Source: Lachnospiraceae bacterium (GTDB lineage Bacteria > Bacillota > Clostridia > Lachnospirales > Lachnospiraceae). Taken from it: a stretch of DNA of 51,330 nucleotides. The stretch lies in NCBI GenBank assembly GCA_024403555.1, contig JAKSRP010000008.1, positions 1 to 51,330 on the forward strand, given 5' to 3'. Below the pieces are notes generated by a model that worked only from the letters and a program-made list of their open reading frames with translations, was not told where the DNA came from and did no database searches. Of the stretch, positions 1-7,804 are shown in pieces; the stretch's first letter is position 1, and each line of letters opens with the position of its first letter. The position numbers and the translations under genes are program-made.

Positions 1-2
1 GC

Positions 3-863
3 GGTGTTTTATTCCTTCAAGATAAGAAGGTCGAAAAAAAGAATAAAAAGAATAAAAAAGCAGTAGATGATCAGCTTTGGAAGATGAGCAGAAAAGATCA
101 TAAGCTGTTGATCAAAAATAAAGCAACCAAGAAATATCTCATTCCATCAGGAGAAATCTTGACCTTAGGAAGTGAGAATGAAGCAATTCAAAGTGGTCTT
201 GTTTTGATTCGCACGGACAGAAGTTTAAGTCCATATCGTGATTTCCTTCAATATGACGGAAGATGGGGTGCAAAAAAATATGGTGACAGTTCTCCAATGT
301 GTAGTGGTGGCTGTGGTGTATTAGCAGTAGTGAATATGATCTATGCACTTTCCGGACAATTTGCTCCGGTTATGGATGTAGCGGATTTTGCAGTCGTGAA
401 TCACTACCGCGTTCCAGATAATGGAACAGACGAAGATTTTGCAAAAGCATTTGTGAAAATATTAGGAAAAGAGTATGGAATCAAGTATACAGGCAAAGCC
501 CCAGGTGTTGGTGCAGTGAAAAAATGCTTACAAAAAGGCGGTGTCTGTGTAGCTCATGTACCAGGTCATTATGTAGCCATTGCGGCATATGATGAAAAGA
601 AAGATAAGTATTTAGTAATCGATTCTCATCCGCTTCCTAAGAGAAGAACCTCTCCATATGGAACGTGGGTATCGAGAGAACGATTAGAAATTGGATATTT
701 AAATTGCTATTCCAGTTATAAATTTGAACATGTAGATACAGCTGATTTTACCTGGGATATTACAAAACAGGATTCTGCAATTGTCAAAAAAGCAGTGATT
801 CAATTAGGAATTAGCAAAACAGAAACTTGGATCAAAGAATTGATAGCGAAAGGTTTGAAATAG
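3..863 (+). CDS. C39-like cysteine peptidase domain protein (5' end outside window)
   Basis: The reading frame is open to the left edge, so the true start lies upstream; a Lys-rich stretch (about residues 8-20 of the visible part) precedes the first internal ATG at 84. Counting from that ATG, the protein has a papain-like C39_2 layout: Cys77 in SGGCGVLA, His162 in PGHYVAI and Asp180 in VIDSHP form a plausible catalytic triad, with DGRWG and KKYGD motifs before the cysteine, as in other C39_2 proteins. No ABC transporter sequence is visible, so it is probably a membrane-anchored or secreted peptidase-like protein and not a bacteriocin exporter; the basic stretch may follow an N-terminal membrane anchor that lies outside the window. 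The substrate is unknown. Its end nearly abuts prmA, which starts 3 bp after its stop. Confidence 0.72.
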   Translation, partial: GVLFLQDKKVEKKNKKNKKAVDDQLWKMSRKDHKLLIKNKATKKYLIPSGEILTLGSENEAIQSGLVLIRTDRSLSPYRDFLQYDGRWGAKKYGDSSPMCSGGCGVLAVVNMIYALSGQFAPVMDVADFAVVNHYRVPDNGTDEDFAKAFVKILGKEYGIKYTGKAPGVGAVKKCLQKGGVCVAHVPGHYVAIAAYDEKKDKYLVIDSHPLPKRRTSPYGTWVSRERLEIGYLNCYSSYKFEHVDTADFTWDITKQDSAIVKKAVIQLGISKTETWIKELIAKGLK

Positions 864-865
864 AG

Positions 866-1840
866 ATGAGAAAGTGGAACAAAATTACAATTGATACAAC
901 AACAGATGCAGTCGATGCGATTGCATACCAGTTAGGAGAATTAGGCGTACTTGGTGGGATTGAAGTCATTGATCACATTCCATTAACTAAGGCAGAAATG
1001 GAAGAGATGTATGTGGATCTCCTTCCAGATGACATTGCTCCAAATGATGGAACAGCAAAAGTAATCTGTTATGTCCATGAAGATACCGATATTGAAGATC
1101 TTATTGTAAAGATTGGTCTTACCCTTCAGGAAGTTGGCCAGTTCTTAAATATCGGTGAAGGGACTATTTCCTTAGGGGAAACAAAAGACGAAGACTGGGT
1201 GAATAACTGGAAAAAATACTTCAAACCATTCCGTCTTGATGACAATATTATCATTAAACCAACATGGGAGACTTTAGATGATCAGAAAGAAGATGATATC
1301 ATCATCGAAATCGATCCGGGTACAGCGTTTGGTACCGGTTCCCATGAAACAACCAGACTTTGTATTCACCAGCTCAAAAAACATATCAAAGAAGATACTA
1401 CACTTCTTGATTTAGGCTGCGGCAGCGGTATCTTATCCATCATTGGCTTAAAGCTTGGAGTAAAAACTGCAGTTGGAACAGACATTGATCCGAATGCGAT
1501 CCGTGCAACAAAGGAAAACTGTGAAATCAATGGTATTTCCGAAGAAGAAATGACTGCTTATCAGGCAAATGTTCTTGCAGACGATGCAGAGCCTGTAAAA
1601 GAGATGATTGGCTATGGCAAGTATGACATCGTAGTTGCAAATATTTTAGCAGATGTAATCATTCCGCTTTGTTCCATCGTAACTCCATTTTTAAAAGAAG
1701 ATGGATTATTTATCACATCTGGTATCATCAATACGATGGAAGACGCAGTAAAAGAAGCAATGATTGCTAATAACATGGAAATCTTAGAAACCAATTATAT
1801 GAAGGACTGGGTGTCCATCACAGCAAAACCAATCAGATAG
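866..1840 (+). CDS. prmA: Ribosomal protein L11 methyltransferase PrmA
   Basis: SAM-dependent methyltransferase that trimethylates ribosomal protein L11 in the cytoplasm. The C-terminal half has the class I SAM motif LDLGCGSG (about residue 180), preceded by the PrmA signature GTAFGTGSHETTRLC and followed by VVANILADVI, the NPPF-like position of the family. The N-terminal third is the L11-binding domain. The length of 324 residues is normal for PrmA in Gram-positive bacteria. I place the start at 866 (MRKWNKI), just after the upstream stop codon; a longer frame opens at 827 but overlaps the previous gene and lacks family similarity there. The downstream rsmE starts 10 bp later; prmA-rsmE is a common operon pair. 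Confidence 0.93.
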   Translation: MRKWNKITIDTTTDAVDAIAYQLGELGVLGGIEVIDHIPLTKAEMEEMYVDLLPDDIAPNDGTAKVICYVHEDTDIEDLIVKIGLTLQEVGQFLNIGEGTISLGETKDEDWVNNWKKYFKPFRLDDNIIIKPTWETLDDQKEDDIIIEIDPGTAFGTGSHETTRLCIHQLKKHIKEDTTLLDLGCGSGILSIIGLKLGVKTAVGTDIDPNAIRATKENCEINGISEEEMTAYQANVLADDAEPVKEMIGYGKYDIVVANILADVIIPLCSIVTPFLKEDGLFITSGIINTMEDAVKEAMIANNMEILETNYMKDWVSITAKPIR

Positions 1841-1849
1841 GAATCAGAT

Positions 1850-2590
1850 ATGTATCGATTTTTTGTGTCACCAGAACAAACTGGTGGGGAAAGTATCTTT
1901 ATAACAGGCAGTGATGTCAATCATATGAAGAATGTTCTTCGTATGAAAAAAGGGGAACATGTTCTCTTAAGTGACGGCGTGGACCGCGAATATGAATGTG
2001 AGCTTGTAAATTTTACAGACGACTCCATAGAAGCAAAGATCATCGATGTGTTTGGTTCTGCGGCATAGCTTTCCACAAAGATTACGCTTTTTCAGGGACT
2101 TCCAAAAGGTGATAAGATGGAACTGATCATTCAGAAAGCGGTAGAGCTTGGCGCCTATGAGATTGTGCCGGTAAAGACAAAGCGTACTATTGTAAAATTA
2201 GATGATAAAAAGGCGAAAAAGAAGGTAGACCGATGGAATGGAATTGCACTTTCTGCTGCAAAGCAGGCAAAAAGAGGTATTATTCCAGAAGTAAAACCGG
2301 TTATGACCTTAAAAGAAAGCTTCGCCTATGCAAAAACATTTGATGCGAATATTATTCCATATGAAGATGCCAAAGGAATTACGCATTCGAGAGAAGTGTT
2401 AAAAGGGCTGAAAGGCAAAGATCATATTGGAATTTTTATTGGACCAGAGGGCGGATTTGACGAAGGCGAAGTGGCAGCAGCTATGGAACTTGGCATAAAT
2501 CCGGTCACACTTGGAAAACGTATTCTTCGTACTGAAACAGCGGGGATGGCAGTATTATCCATTCTCATGTTTGAAATGGAAGAAGATTAA
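1850..2590 (+). pseudogene. rsmE: 16S rRNA m3U1498 methyltransferase RsmE, interrupted by an in-frame TAG
   Basis: Two consecutive open stretches (1850-2065 and 2069-2590) lie in the same frame, separated only by TAG at 2066-2068. Read through, they give about 246 residues, the usual RsmE length: an N-terminal PUA-like domain (MYRFFVSPEQ...) and a C-terminal SPOUT knot with FIGPEGGF and LGKRILRTETA. After the stop the sequence continues LSTKITLFQGLPKGDKME, the conserved join of the two domains; family members usually carry EL there, so GAG to TAG is the simplest explanation. There is no indel. A downstream ATG at 2117 could restart translation of most of the SPOUT domain, but I see no strong ribosome binding site for it. 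It may be a real nonsense mutation or a sequencing error; gene identity is certain. Confidence 0.88.
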
Positions 2591-2627
2591 TATAGATGAA
2601 TGAATTATTAGAAAGAAGGAACATAAC

Positions 2628-3770
2628 TTGGAATGTTATTTTGATAATGGAGCGACCACAAAGGTATTTCCGGAAGTGAAGGATATTATGGTGGAAGTGA
2701 TGGAAGTGGAATATGGCAATCCATCCTCCATGCATATGAAAGGCTTTTATGCTGAAAAATATGTAAAGGATGCCACTAATATCATTGCAAAATCCTTAAA
2801 AGCAAATCCGAAAGAGATCGTATTTACCTCTGGTGGAACAGAATCCAACAACATGGCCTTAATTGGAAGTGCCATGGCAAACAAAAGAAGAGGCGAGCAT
2901 ATCATTTCCTCAAGAATTGAACATGCTTCTGTATACAATCCACTCTTTTATTTAGAAGATCAGGGCTTTGAAGTGACGTATTTGCCAGTTGATGAACATG
3001 GTGTTGTGTCTCTTGACGCATTAAAAGAAGCACTTCGCGATGACACCATTTTAGTGTCTATTATGTATGTGAATAATGAAATTGGTGCCCTTCAGCCGAT
3101 TGAAGAGATTGGAAAAATCGTAAAAGCGAAAAATCCTCAGATTGTATTCCATGTGGATGCGATTCAGGGATATGGAAAATATCAGATCAATCCGAAAAAA
3201 GCAGGCATCGACCTGATGTCTGTCAGTGGTCATAAGATTCATGGACCAAAAGGAATCGGATTTTTATATATCAAAGACAAAACAAAGATTAATCCACTGA
3301 TTTTAGGTGGCGGTCAGCAGAAAAATATGCGTTCCGGCACAGAGAATGTTCCCGGTATCGCAGGGCTTGGAAAAGCGGCTGAGTTAATCTACAAAAATCA
3401 TGGAGAAAAGATGGCTTATATTAAGGCGCTGAAAGATTCATTTATTGAACAGGTGCTTACCATCGAAGATGTGAAAAATAATTCAGGCGTTGCACCACAT
3501 ATTGCAAGCATCAGCTTTAAGGGTGTGCGAAGTGAAGTACTTCTACATGCTTTAGAAGAACGTGGCATCTACGTATCAAGTGGCTCTGCATGCTCTTCAA
3601 ATCATCCAGCAATCAGTGGGACCTTACAGGCAATTGGCCTTGGAAAAGAATATTTAGATTCCACCCTTCGTTTTTCTTTCAGTATTTATAATACGAAAGA
3701 GCAGGTGGACTACACAATTGAAGCATTAAAGGAATTACTTCCTATGCTTCGCAGATTTACCAGAAGATAA
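2628..3770 (+). CDS. nifS: Cysteine desulfurase (NifS/IscS family)
   Basis: PLP enzyme that takes sulfur from cysteine and passes it as a persulfide. The PLP-binding lysine is Lys203 in SGHKIHGPKG, and the active-site cysteine is Cys322 in SSGSACSSNHP, on the longer mobile loop of class I enzymes. Its 380 residues match the family. The start is a TTG at 2628 with AGAAGGA 7 bp upstream; no in-frame ATG fits the N-terminal motif YFDNGATTK. It lies 15 bp before thiI, the same pairing as B. subtilis nifZ-thiI, so its likely main job is to supply sulfur to ThiI for 4-thiouridine in tRNA (inference from context). The symbol follows the family and does not imply a role in nitrogen fixation. Confidence 0.92.
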   Translation: MECYFDNGATTKVFPEVKDIMVEVMEVEYGNPSSMHMKGFYAEKYVKDATNIIAKSLKANPKEIVFTSGGTESNNMALIGSAMANKRRGEHIISSRIEHASVYNPLFYLEDQGFEVTYLPVDEHGVVSLDALKEALRDDTILVSIMYVNNEIGALQPIEEIGKIVKAKNPQIVFHVDAIQGYGKYQINPKKAGIDLMSVSGHKIHGPKGIGFLYIKDKTKINPLILGGGQQKNMRSGTENVPGIAGLGKAAELIYKNHGEKMAYIKALKDSFIEQVLTIEDVKNNSGVAPHIASISFKGVRSEVLLHALEERGIYVSSGSACSSNHPAISGTLQAIGLGKEYLDSTLRFSFSIYNTKEQVDYTIEALKELLPMLRRFTRR

Positions 3771-3785
3771 GAAAGTGAGAATAAT

Positions 3786-4967
3786 ATGGAATACAAAGCA
3801 TTTTTGATTAAATATGCCGAAATCGGTATTAAAGGCAACAATCGTTATATGTTTGAGAATGCCTTAGTAAAACAGATGAAATTCGCATTTAAGGGCGTTG
3901 GCAAGTTCACAGTAAGAAAGCAGTCTGGACGTGTATTTGCAGAAGCTCAGGGTGAATTCGATTTTGATGAAGCAGTAGCAGCATTAAAGACTGTTTTTGG
4001 TATTACAGGAATCTGTCCTGTTTTAATTGATGAAAACAAAGACATTGAACATTTAGGAAAAATCTGTGGCGATTACATGAAGGAAGAACACCCAGATGCA
4101 AAAACATTTAAAGTATTTGCAAAACGTGCAGACAAGAGAATTCCTCTTAATTCCATGGAACTTGCAGCAGAAATGGGTGGATACGTACTTGATGCTGTTC
4201 CTGGAATCAAGGTAGATGTTCATAATCCAGAAGTAAAATTAACTGTAGAAGTAAGAGATAAAGTATATATCTACTCCAAAGTAATTCCAGGTCCTGGTGG
4301 TATGCCAATCGGAACAAATGGTAAAGCAATGCTTTGCTTATCCGGTGGTATTGACAGCCCGGTAGCTGGCTGGATGATCGCAAAACGTGGTGTTCGTATT
4401 GATGCTACTTATTTCCATGCACCACCATATACAAGCGAACGTGCAAAACAAAAAGTAGTTGATCTTGCAAAGAAAGTAGCAAGATACGCTGGACCTATTA
4501 ATTTACATATCGTAAACTTTACCGATATTCAGCTTGCAATTTATGAAAAATGTCCTCATGACGAATTAACAATCATCATGAGACGTTACATGATGAAAAT
4601 CGCAGAACATTTTGCAAAACAGCAGGACTGCCTTGCATTAATTACTGGGGAAAGCATTGGACAGGTAGCTTCCCAGACCATTCACAACTTAGCAATTACA
4701 AATGAAGTGTGTGAATTACCAGTATTTCGACCATGTATTGGTATGGATAAACAGGAAATTGTTGATATTGCAGAAGAAATTGATACATATGAAACCTCTA
4801 TCCTTCCATTTGAAGACTGTTGTACTATCTTCGTTGCAAAACATCCTGTAACAAAGGGAGATCTTTCCCGCATCAAAAAATCCGAAAGAGCATTAGATGA
4901 TGTAATCGATGATCTTATGAAAGCAGCCATCGAATCCACAGAAATCATGTATGTAAAACCGGAATAA
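3786..4967 (+). CDS. thiI: tRNA 4-thiouridine synthetase ThiI
   Basis: Adenylates and thiolates uridine 8 of tRNA and may also serve thiamine thiazole synthesis. It has an N-terminal ferredoxin-like and THUMP region (residues 1-165), then an ATP pyrophosphatase PP-loop CLSGGIDSPVAG (about 184-195) and a conserved ITGESIGQVASQT segment. At 393 residues it lacks the C-terminal rhodanese domain of the E. coli enzyme, which is usual in Firmicutes; sulfur would come from the adjacent desulfurase. The start ATG at 3786 follows a short gap after the desulfurase, so the two are almost certainly cotranscribed. No rightward terminator with a T-run is seen after the gene; the hairpin at 4987-5012 suits the leftward neighbour better. 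Confidence 0.95.
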   Translation: MEYKAFLIKYAEIGIKGNNRYMFENALVKQMKFAFKGVGKFTVRKQSGRVFAEAQGEFDFDEAVAALKTVFGITGICPVLIDENKDIEHLGKICGDYMKEEHPDAKTFKVFAKRADKRIPLNSMELAAEMGGYVLDAVPGIKVDVHNPEVKLTVEVRDKVYIYSKVIPGPGGMPIGTNGKAMLCLSGGIDSPVAGWMIAKRGVRIDATYFHAPPYTSERAKQKVVDLAKKVARYAGPINLHIVNFTDIQLAIYEKCPHDELTIIMRRYMMKIAEHFAKQQDCLALITGESIGQVASQTIHNLAITNEVCELPVFRPCIGMDKQEIVDIAEEIDTYETSILPFEDCCTIFVAKHPVTKGDLSRIKKSERALDDVIDDLMKAAIESTEIMYVKPE

Positions 4968-4986
4968 GAAAAAGAAGAATAAGAAA

Positions 4987-5012
4987 AGGCAGGAAGATAA
5001 AGCTTCCTGCCT
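4987..5012 (-). terminator. Rho-independent terminator of the HPr-like gene
   Basis: A perfect 10-bp stem (AGGCAGGAAG / CTTCCTGCCT) with a 6-nt loop. Read leftward it is followed by a long T-rich tract (complement of the A-rich 4968-4986), so it ends the gene at 5038-5286. In the rightward direction there is no T-run, so stopping thiI transcription here would be less efficient. Confidence 0.8.
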
Positions 5013-5037
5013 GTATCAATCGTATAAAAATGAAAGG

Positions 5038-5286
5038 TTATTCTTCAATATTGTTCATGGTAAAAGGGGAGAGATCAGCTAAAATCTGATTGATCATAGA
5101 ACCAGCATCGCGGATGTTTAAAAATAAGGGTTTGGAGATATCTAAACTTAAAATTCCCATGGTAGATTTCGCATTCACGATATATCGTCCTTGAACTAAG
5201 TCAAAGTCATTCGTATAATTACTAATTATTTTGGTGAAATCCTGAATGTCTTTATATGATTGAATGGAAATCTGAATTGTTGTCAT
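5038..5286 (-). CDS. Small HPr-like protein lacking the phospho-histidine
   Basis: An 82-residue protein that resembles the fold of the PTS phosphocarrier HPr. The region RYIVNAKSTMGILSLD corresponds to the HPr segment around the regulatory serine (KSIMGVMSL in typical HPr). The N-terminal loop that should read GLHARPA is replaced by SYKDIQDFTK, so the catalytic histidine is missing and it cannot carry phosphate as PTS HPr does. Such stand-alone HPr-like genes are known in Clostridia without an assigned function. It has its own promoter (5333-5361) and terminator (4987-5012) and is a single-gene unit opposing its neighbours. The identification is from motif resemblance only. Confidence 0.65.
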   Translation of the reverse strand: MTTIQISIQSYKDIQDFTKIISNYTNDFDLVQGRYIVNAKSTMGILSLDISKPLFLNIRDAGSMINQILADLSPFTMNNIEE

Positions 5287-5332
5287 AGTATTACCCCTTT
5301 ATTTTTTACGATATTGTGGCTCTTATTCTTAA

Positions 5333-5361
5333 ATCATAAACTTTAACTTGATAATTGTCAA
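5333..5361 (-). promoter_or_regulatory. Promoter of the HPr-like gene
   Basis: On the minus strand: -35 TTGACA (5356-5361), a 17-bp spacer and -10 TATGAT (5333-5338), about 47 bp upstream of the start codon. A near-consensus housekeeping promoter. Confidence 0.7.
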
Positions 5362-5386
5362 CTAGAACCCAAAACAGGAGTTACGA

Positions 5387-6721
5387 ATGGAACATAAAAT
5401 GTCATTTTCGGATTTGCGGGTAGCATTTCTTACGCTTGGCTGTAAGGTCAATCAGTATGAAACCGATGCAATGAAGGAGAATATGGAAAAAGCAGGAGCG
5501 ATCATTACTGATTTTCATGATCCGGCAGATATCTATATTATCAATACCTGCTCTGTAACAAATGTTGCCGACAAGAAGTCACGTCAGATGCTGCACCGTG
5601 CAAAACGTAAAAATCCGGATGCAGTGATTGCGGCAGCTGGCTGTTATGTACAGTCCGCAGCCGAAGAGTTAGAAAAAGACGAACTTGTCGATATCATCAT
5701 TGGCAATAACAAAAAGAAAGAAATTGTTTCTATTATTGCCAGATATTTAGAAGAACATAAAAAGACAATCGATCTCATCGATATCAATCATACTGATGAG
5801 TTTGAAGAGATGGGAGTATCCCATATTGAAGGTCATACAAGAGCCTATATTAAGGTTCAGGATGGCTGTAACCAGTTTTGTACTTACTGCATTATTCCAT
5901 ATGCCCGTGGGCGAATCAGAAGTCGTAATATGGATGAGGTGCTCAAAGAAGTTACAAAGCTTGTGGATCAGGGAGTGAAGGAATTTGTCCTTACCGGCAT
6001 TCATTTAAGTTCCTATGGTGCCGGAATTGATGGACTTGATCTTCTGACTCTCATCAAGAATATTGCTGCAATCAAAGGTGTTATGAGAATTCGTCTTGGA
6101 TCTTTAGAACCAGGCATCATTACCGATGAATTTGTATCGGAAATTGTAAAAATCAAAGAGCTTTGCCCGCATTTTCATCTTTCTCTGCAAAGTGCCTGTG
6201 ATGCAACCTTAAAGCGTATGAACCGCAAGTATACAATTGCTGAATATATGGACAAATGCAGCCTTCTTCGTAAGTATTATGAACATCCGGCAATCACAAC
6301 CGATGTTATTGTTGGTTTCCCTGGAGAAACAGAAGAAGAATTTGAGATTACAAGAAAGAATCTTGAAAGCTTAAATCTGTATGAAATTCATGTGTTCAAA
6401 TATTCCCGAAGAAAGGGAACGATTGCAGATCAAATGCCAAATCAGATTCCAGAACAAAAAAAGGCAGCCAGAAGCAATATCTTGCTTGAAATGACAAAAA
6501 GACAGAAAAAAGCATTTGAAGAAAAGATGCTTTTTACCACGGAAGAAGTACTTTTAGAAGAGATGGTAGAAGCAGATGGTACCATCTATTTTACAGGTCA
6601 TACGAAAAACTACGTAAAAACAGGTGTTAAAGGTACTCATTTAGAGGCAAATCAGCTCGTTAAGGCAACATTTGCTGCCTTTTCTGACCGCGATTTCATT
6701 GTGGCAGATGCCTGTGAGTAA
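5387..6721 (+). CDS. mtaB: tRNA (N6-threonylcarbamoyladenosine37-C2) methylthiotransferase MtaB
   Basis: Radical SAM enzyme that adds a methylthio group to t6A37 of tRNAs reading ANN codons. Domain order: N-terminal UPF0004 domain with LGCKVNQYETD (the MtaB-type signature, as opposed to MiaB or RimO) and cluster cysteines in INTCSV and AGCYVQ; radical SAM cluster Cys161, Cys165 and Cys168 in CNQFCTYC; and a C-terminal TRAM-like domain from about residue 380. Length of 444 residues is typical. The ATG at 5387 has an AGGAG 10 bp upstream. The gene is transcribed away from the HPr-like gene and precedes the ireB operon, which has its own promoter. Confidence 0.94.
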   Translation: MEHKMSFSDLRVAFLTLGCKVNQYETDAMKENMEKAGAIITDFHDPADIYIINTCSVTNVADKKSRQMLHRAKRKNPDAVIAAAGCYVQSAAEELEKDELVDIIIGNNKKKEIVSIIARYLEEHKKTIDLIDINHTDEFEEMGVSHIEGHTRAYIKVQDGCNQFCTYCIIPYARGRIRSRNMDEVLKEVTKLVDQGVKEFVLTGIHLSSYGAGIDGLDLLTLIKNIAAIKGVMRIRLGSLEPGIITDEFVSEIVKIKELCPHFHLSLQSACDATLKRMNRKYTIAEYMDKCSLLRKYYEHPAITTDVIVGFPGETEEEFEITRKNLESLNLYEIHVFKYSRRKGTIADQMPNQIPEQKKAARSNILLEMTKRQKKAFEEKMLFTTEEVLLEEMVEADGTIYFTGHTKNYVKTGVKGTHLEANQLVKATFAAFSDRDFIVADACE

Positions 6722-6729
6722 GGGAATTC

Positions 6730-6758
6730 TTTACTTTTCTCAGTAACTATATTAAAAT
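6730..6758 (+). promoter_or_regulatory. Probable promoter of the ireB operon
   Basis: TTTACT (6730-6735), a 17-bp spacer and TAAAAT (6753-6758) lie about 30 bp upstream of the ireB start, right after the mtaB stop. Each hexamer has two or fewer mismatches to consensus. Confidence 0.55.
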
Positions 6759-6788
6759 AGAAGTATTAAGGAAAAGGACGTGAAAGCT

Positions 6789-7043
6789 ATGAATAATAAT
6801 AATACGCAGTTATTTTCTCTTGTAAAAGATGAATATGATGTTCATACCATTCTTGCGAAGGTCTATGAAGCATTAAAAGAGAAGGGTTATAATCCGGTAA
6901 ATCAGATGGTAGGTTATATTATGTCTGGAGATCCAACTTATATTACCAGCCATAAGAATGCAAGAGCATTAATTCGCAGAGTGGAACGCGACGAAATTAT
7001 TGAAGCATTATACAATCAGTATGTAGATGCAAAGATTAAGTAG
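6789..7043 (+). CDS. ireB: IreB family regulatory phosphoprotein (UPF0297)
   Basis: An 84-residue cytoplasmic protein of the UPF0297/IreB family. In Enterococcus faecalis IreB is a substrate of the PASTA kinase IreK and affects cephalosporin tolerance; that role is family knowledge. The conserved core is visible: [37 protein letters not shown], ending in a short basic tail. The start is ATG 6789: AAGGA lies about 10 bp upstream, whereas the in-frame GTG at 6780 sits directly on that site and is too close. It is followed by ruvX and yrzB in the gene order found across Firmicutes. Confidence 0.93.
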   Translation: MNNNNTQLFSLVKDEYDVHTILAKVYEALKEKGYNPVNQMVGYIMSGDPTYITSHKNARALIRRVERDEIIEALYNQYVDAKIK

Positions 7044-7050
7044 GTCTGTT

Positions 7051-7470
7051 ATGCGATTACTTGGACTCGATTATGGAACAAAAACCGTAGGGGTTGCAGT
7101 GAGTGATCTTTTGGGGATTACTGCTCAGCCGGTTGAAACAATTACAAGAAAATCACCGAATAAACTCAGACAGACACTTGCTCGTATTGAAGCTCTTTGC
7201 AAAGAATACGAGATTGAAACAATTGTACTTGGCTATCCGAAAAATATGAATAATACAGAAGGTACACGTGCGCAGGAAACCGTATCATTTAAAGAAATGG
7301 TTGAGAAAAGAACCGGGTTGGCTGTTGAATTATGGGATGAAAGACTGACTACCATGGAATCTGAGAGGGTTCTTATGGCTGGTGGAGTGCGCCGCGAAAA
7401 TCGTAAACAGGTGATTGATCAGATGGCTGCTGCATTGATCTTGCAGAGCTATATGAATGCGAAAGGGTGA
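7051..7470 (+). CDS. ruvX: Putative pre-16S rRNA nuclease / Holliday junction resolvase-like RuvX (YqgF)
   Basis: A 139-residue RNase H-fold nuclease of the YqgF family, implicated in 5' maturation of 16S rRNA and possibly in recombination. It begins with the signature [19 protein letters not shown], which carries the first catalytic aspartate; VLGYPKNMN and DERLTTMES mark the remaining active-site region, and a terminal Asp lies in VIDQMAA. I use ATG 7051, immediately before this motif; an upstream in-frame start at 7027 overlaps ireB and adds non-conserved residues. It is the second gene of the ireB-ruvX-yrzB block, 7 bp after ireB. Confidence 0.93.
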   Translation: MRLLGLDYGTKTVGVAVSDLLGITAQPVETITRKSPNKLRQTLARIEALCKEYEIETIVLGYPKNMNNTEGTRAQETVSFKEMVEKRTGLAVELWDERLTTMESERVLMAGGVRRENRKQVIDQMAAALILQSYMNAKG

Positions 7471-7479
7471 AACGAACAA

Positions 7480-7740
7480 ATGAGCAAAAAACCAGAAACT
7501 ATTATTTTAACTGGTGATGAAGGCTTTGAAATTGAACTTGAAGTATTAGAACAGACTACAATTGCTGGAAGAACTTATATTCTTGTTTTTGATGCTGAAG
7601 AAGAGGAAGTATTTCTTATGAGAGAAGTACAGGAAGACGGTGAGTATGTTTCTTACGAATTAGTGGAAGATGAAGAAGAAATTGACAGCATTATGAAAGT
7701 TTTCAGCGAATTAATCGATGAATTTGACCTTGAATGGTAA
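7480..7740 (+). CDS. yrzB: DUF1292 / UPF0473 family protein (YrzB)
   Basis: An 86-residue acidic protein of the DUF1292 family. It is dominated by Glu and Asp, with the family's beta-strand pattern (GFEIELEVLEQTTIAGRTYILV) and a highly acidic centre (DAEEEEVFLM). No catalytic motif is visible and the function is unknown. It follows ruvX by 9 bp and keeps the ireB-ruvX-yrzB order, which supports the assignment. Confidence 0.9.
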   Translation: MSKKPETIILTGDEGFEIELEVLEQTTIAGRTYILVFDAEEEEVFLMREVQEDGEYVSYELVEDEEEIDSIMKVFSELIDEFDLEW

Positions 7741-7804
7741 TCACGTTAATTGAAATAATCAGTAGAAGACATATAAATGAAAATAGAATAATGGAGGAAC
7801 GGAT

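Noticed and set aside
2066..2068. TAG in rsmE as a recoded codon (pyrrolysine-like)
   Set aside because: No pyl genes or recoding signal are visible, the organism type is not known for it here, and GAG-to-TAG explains the change fully.
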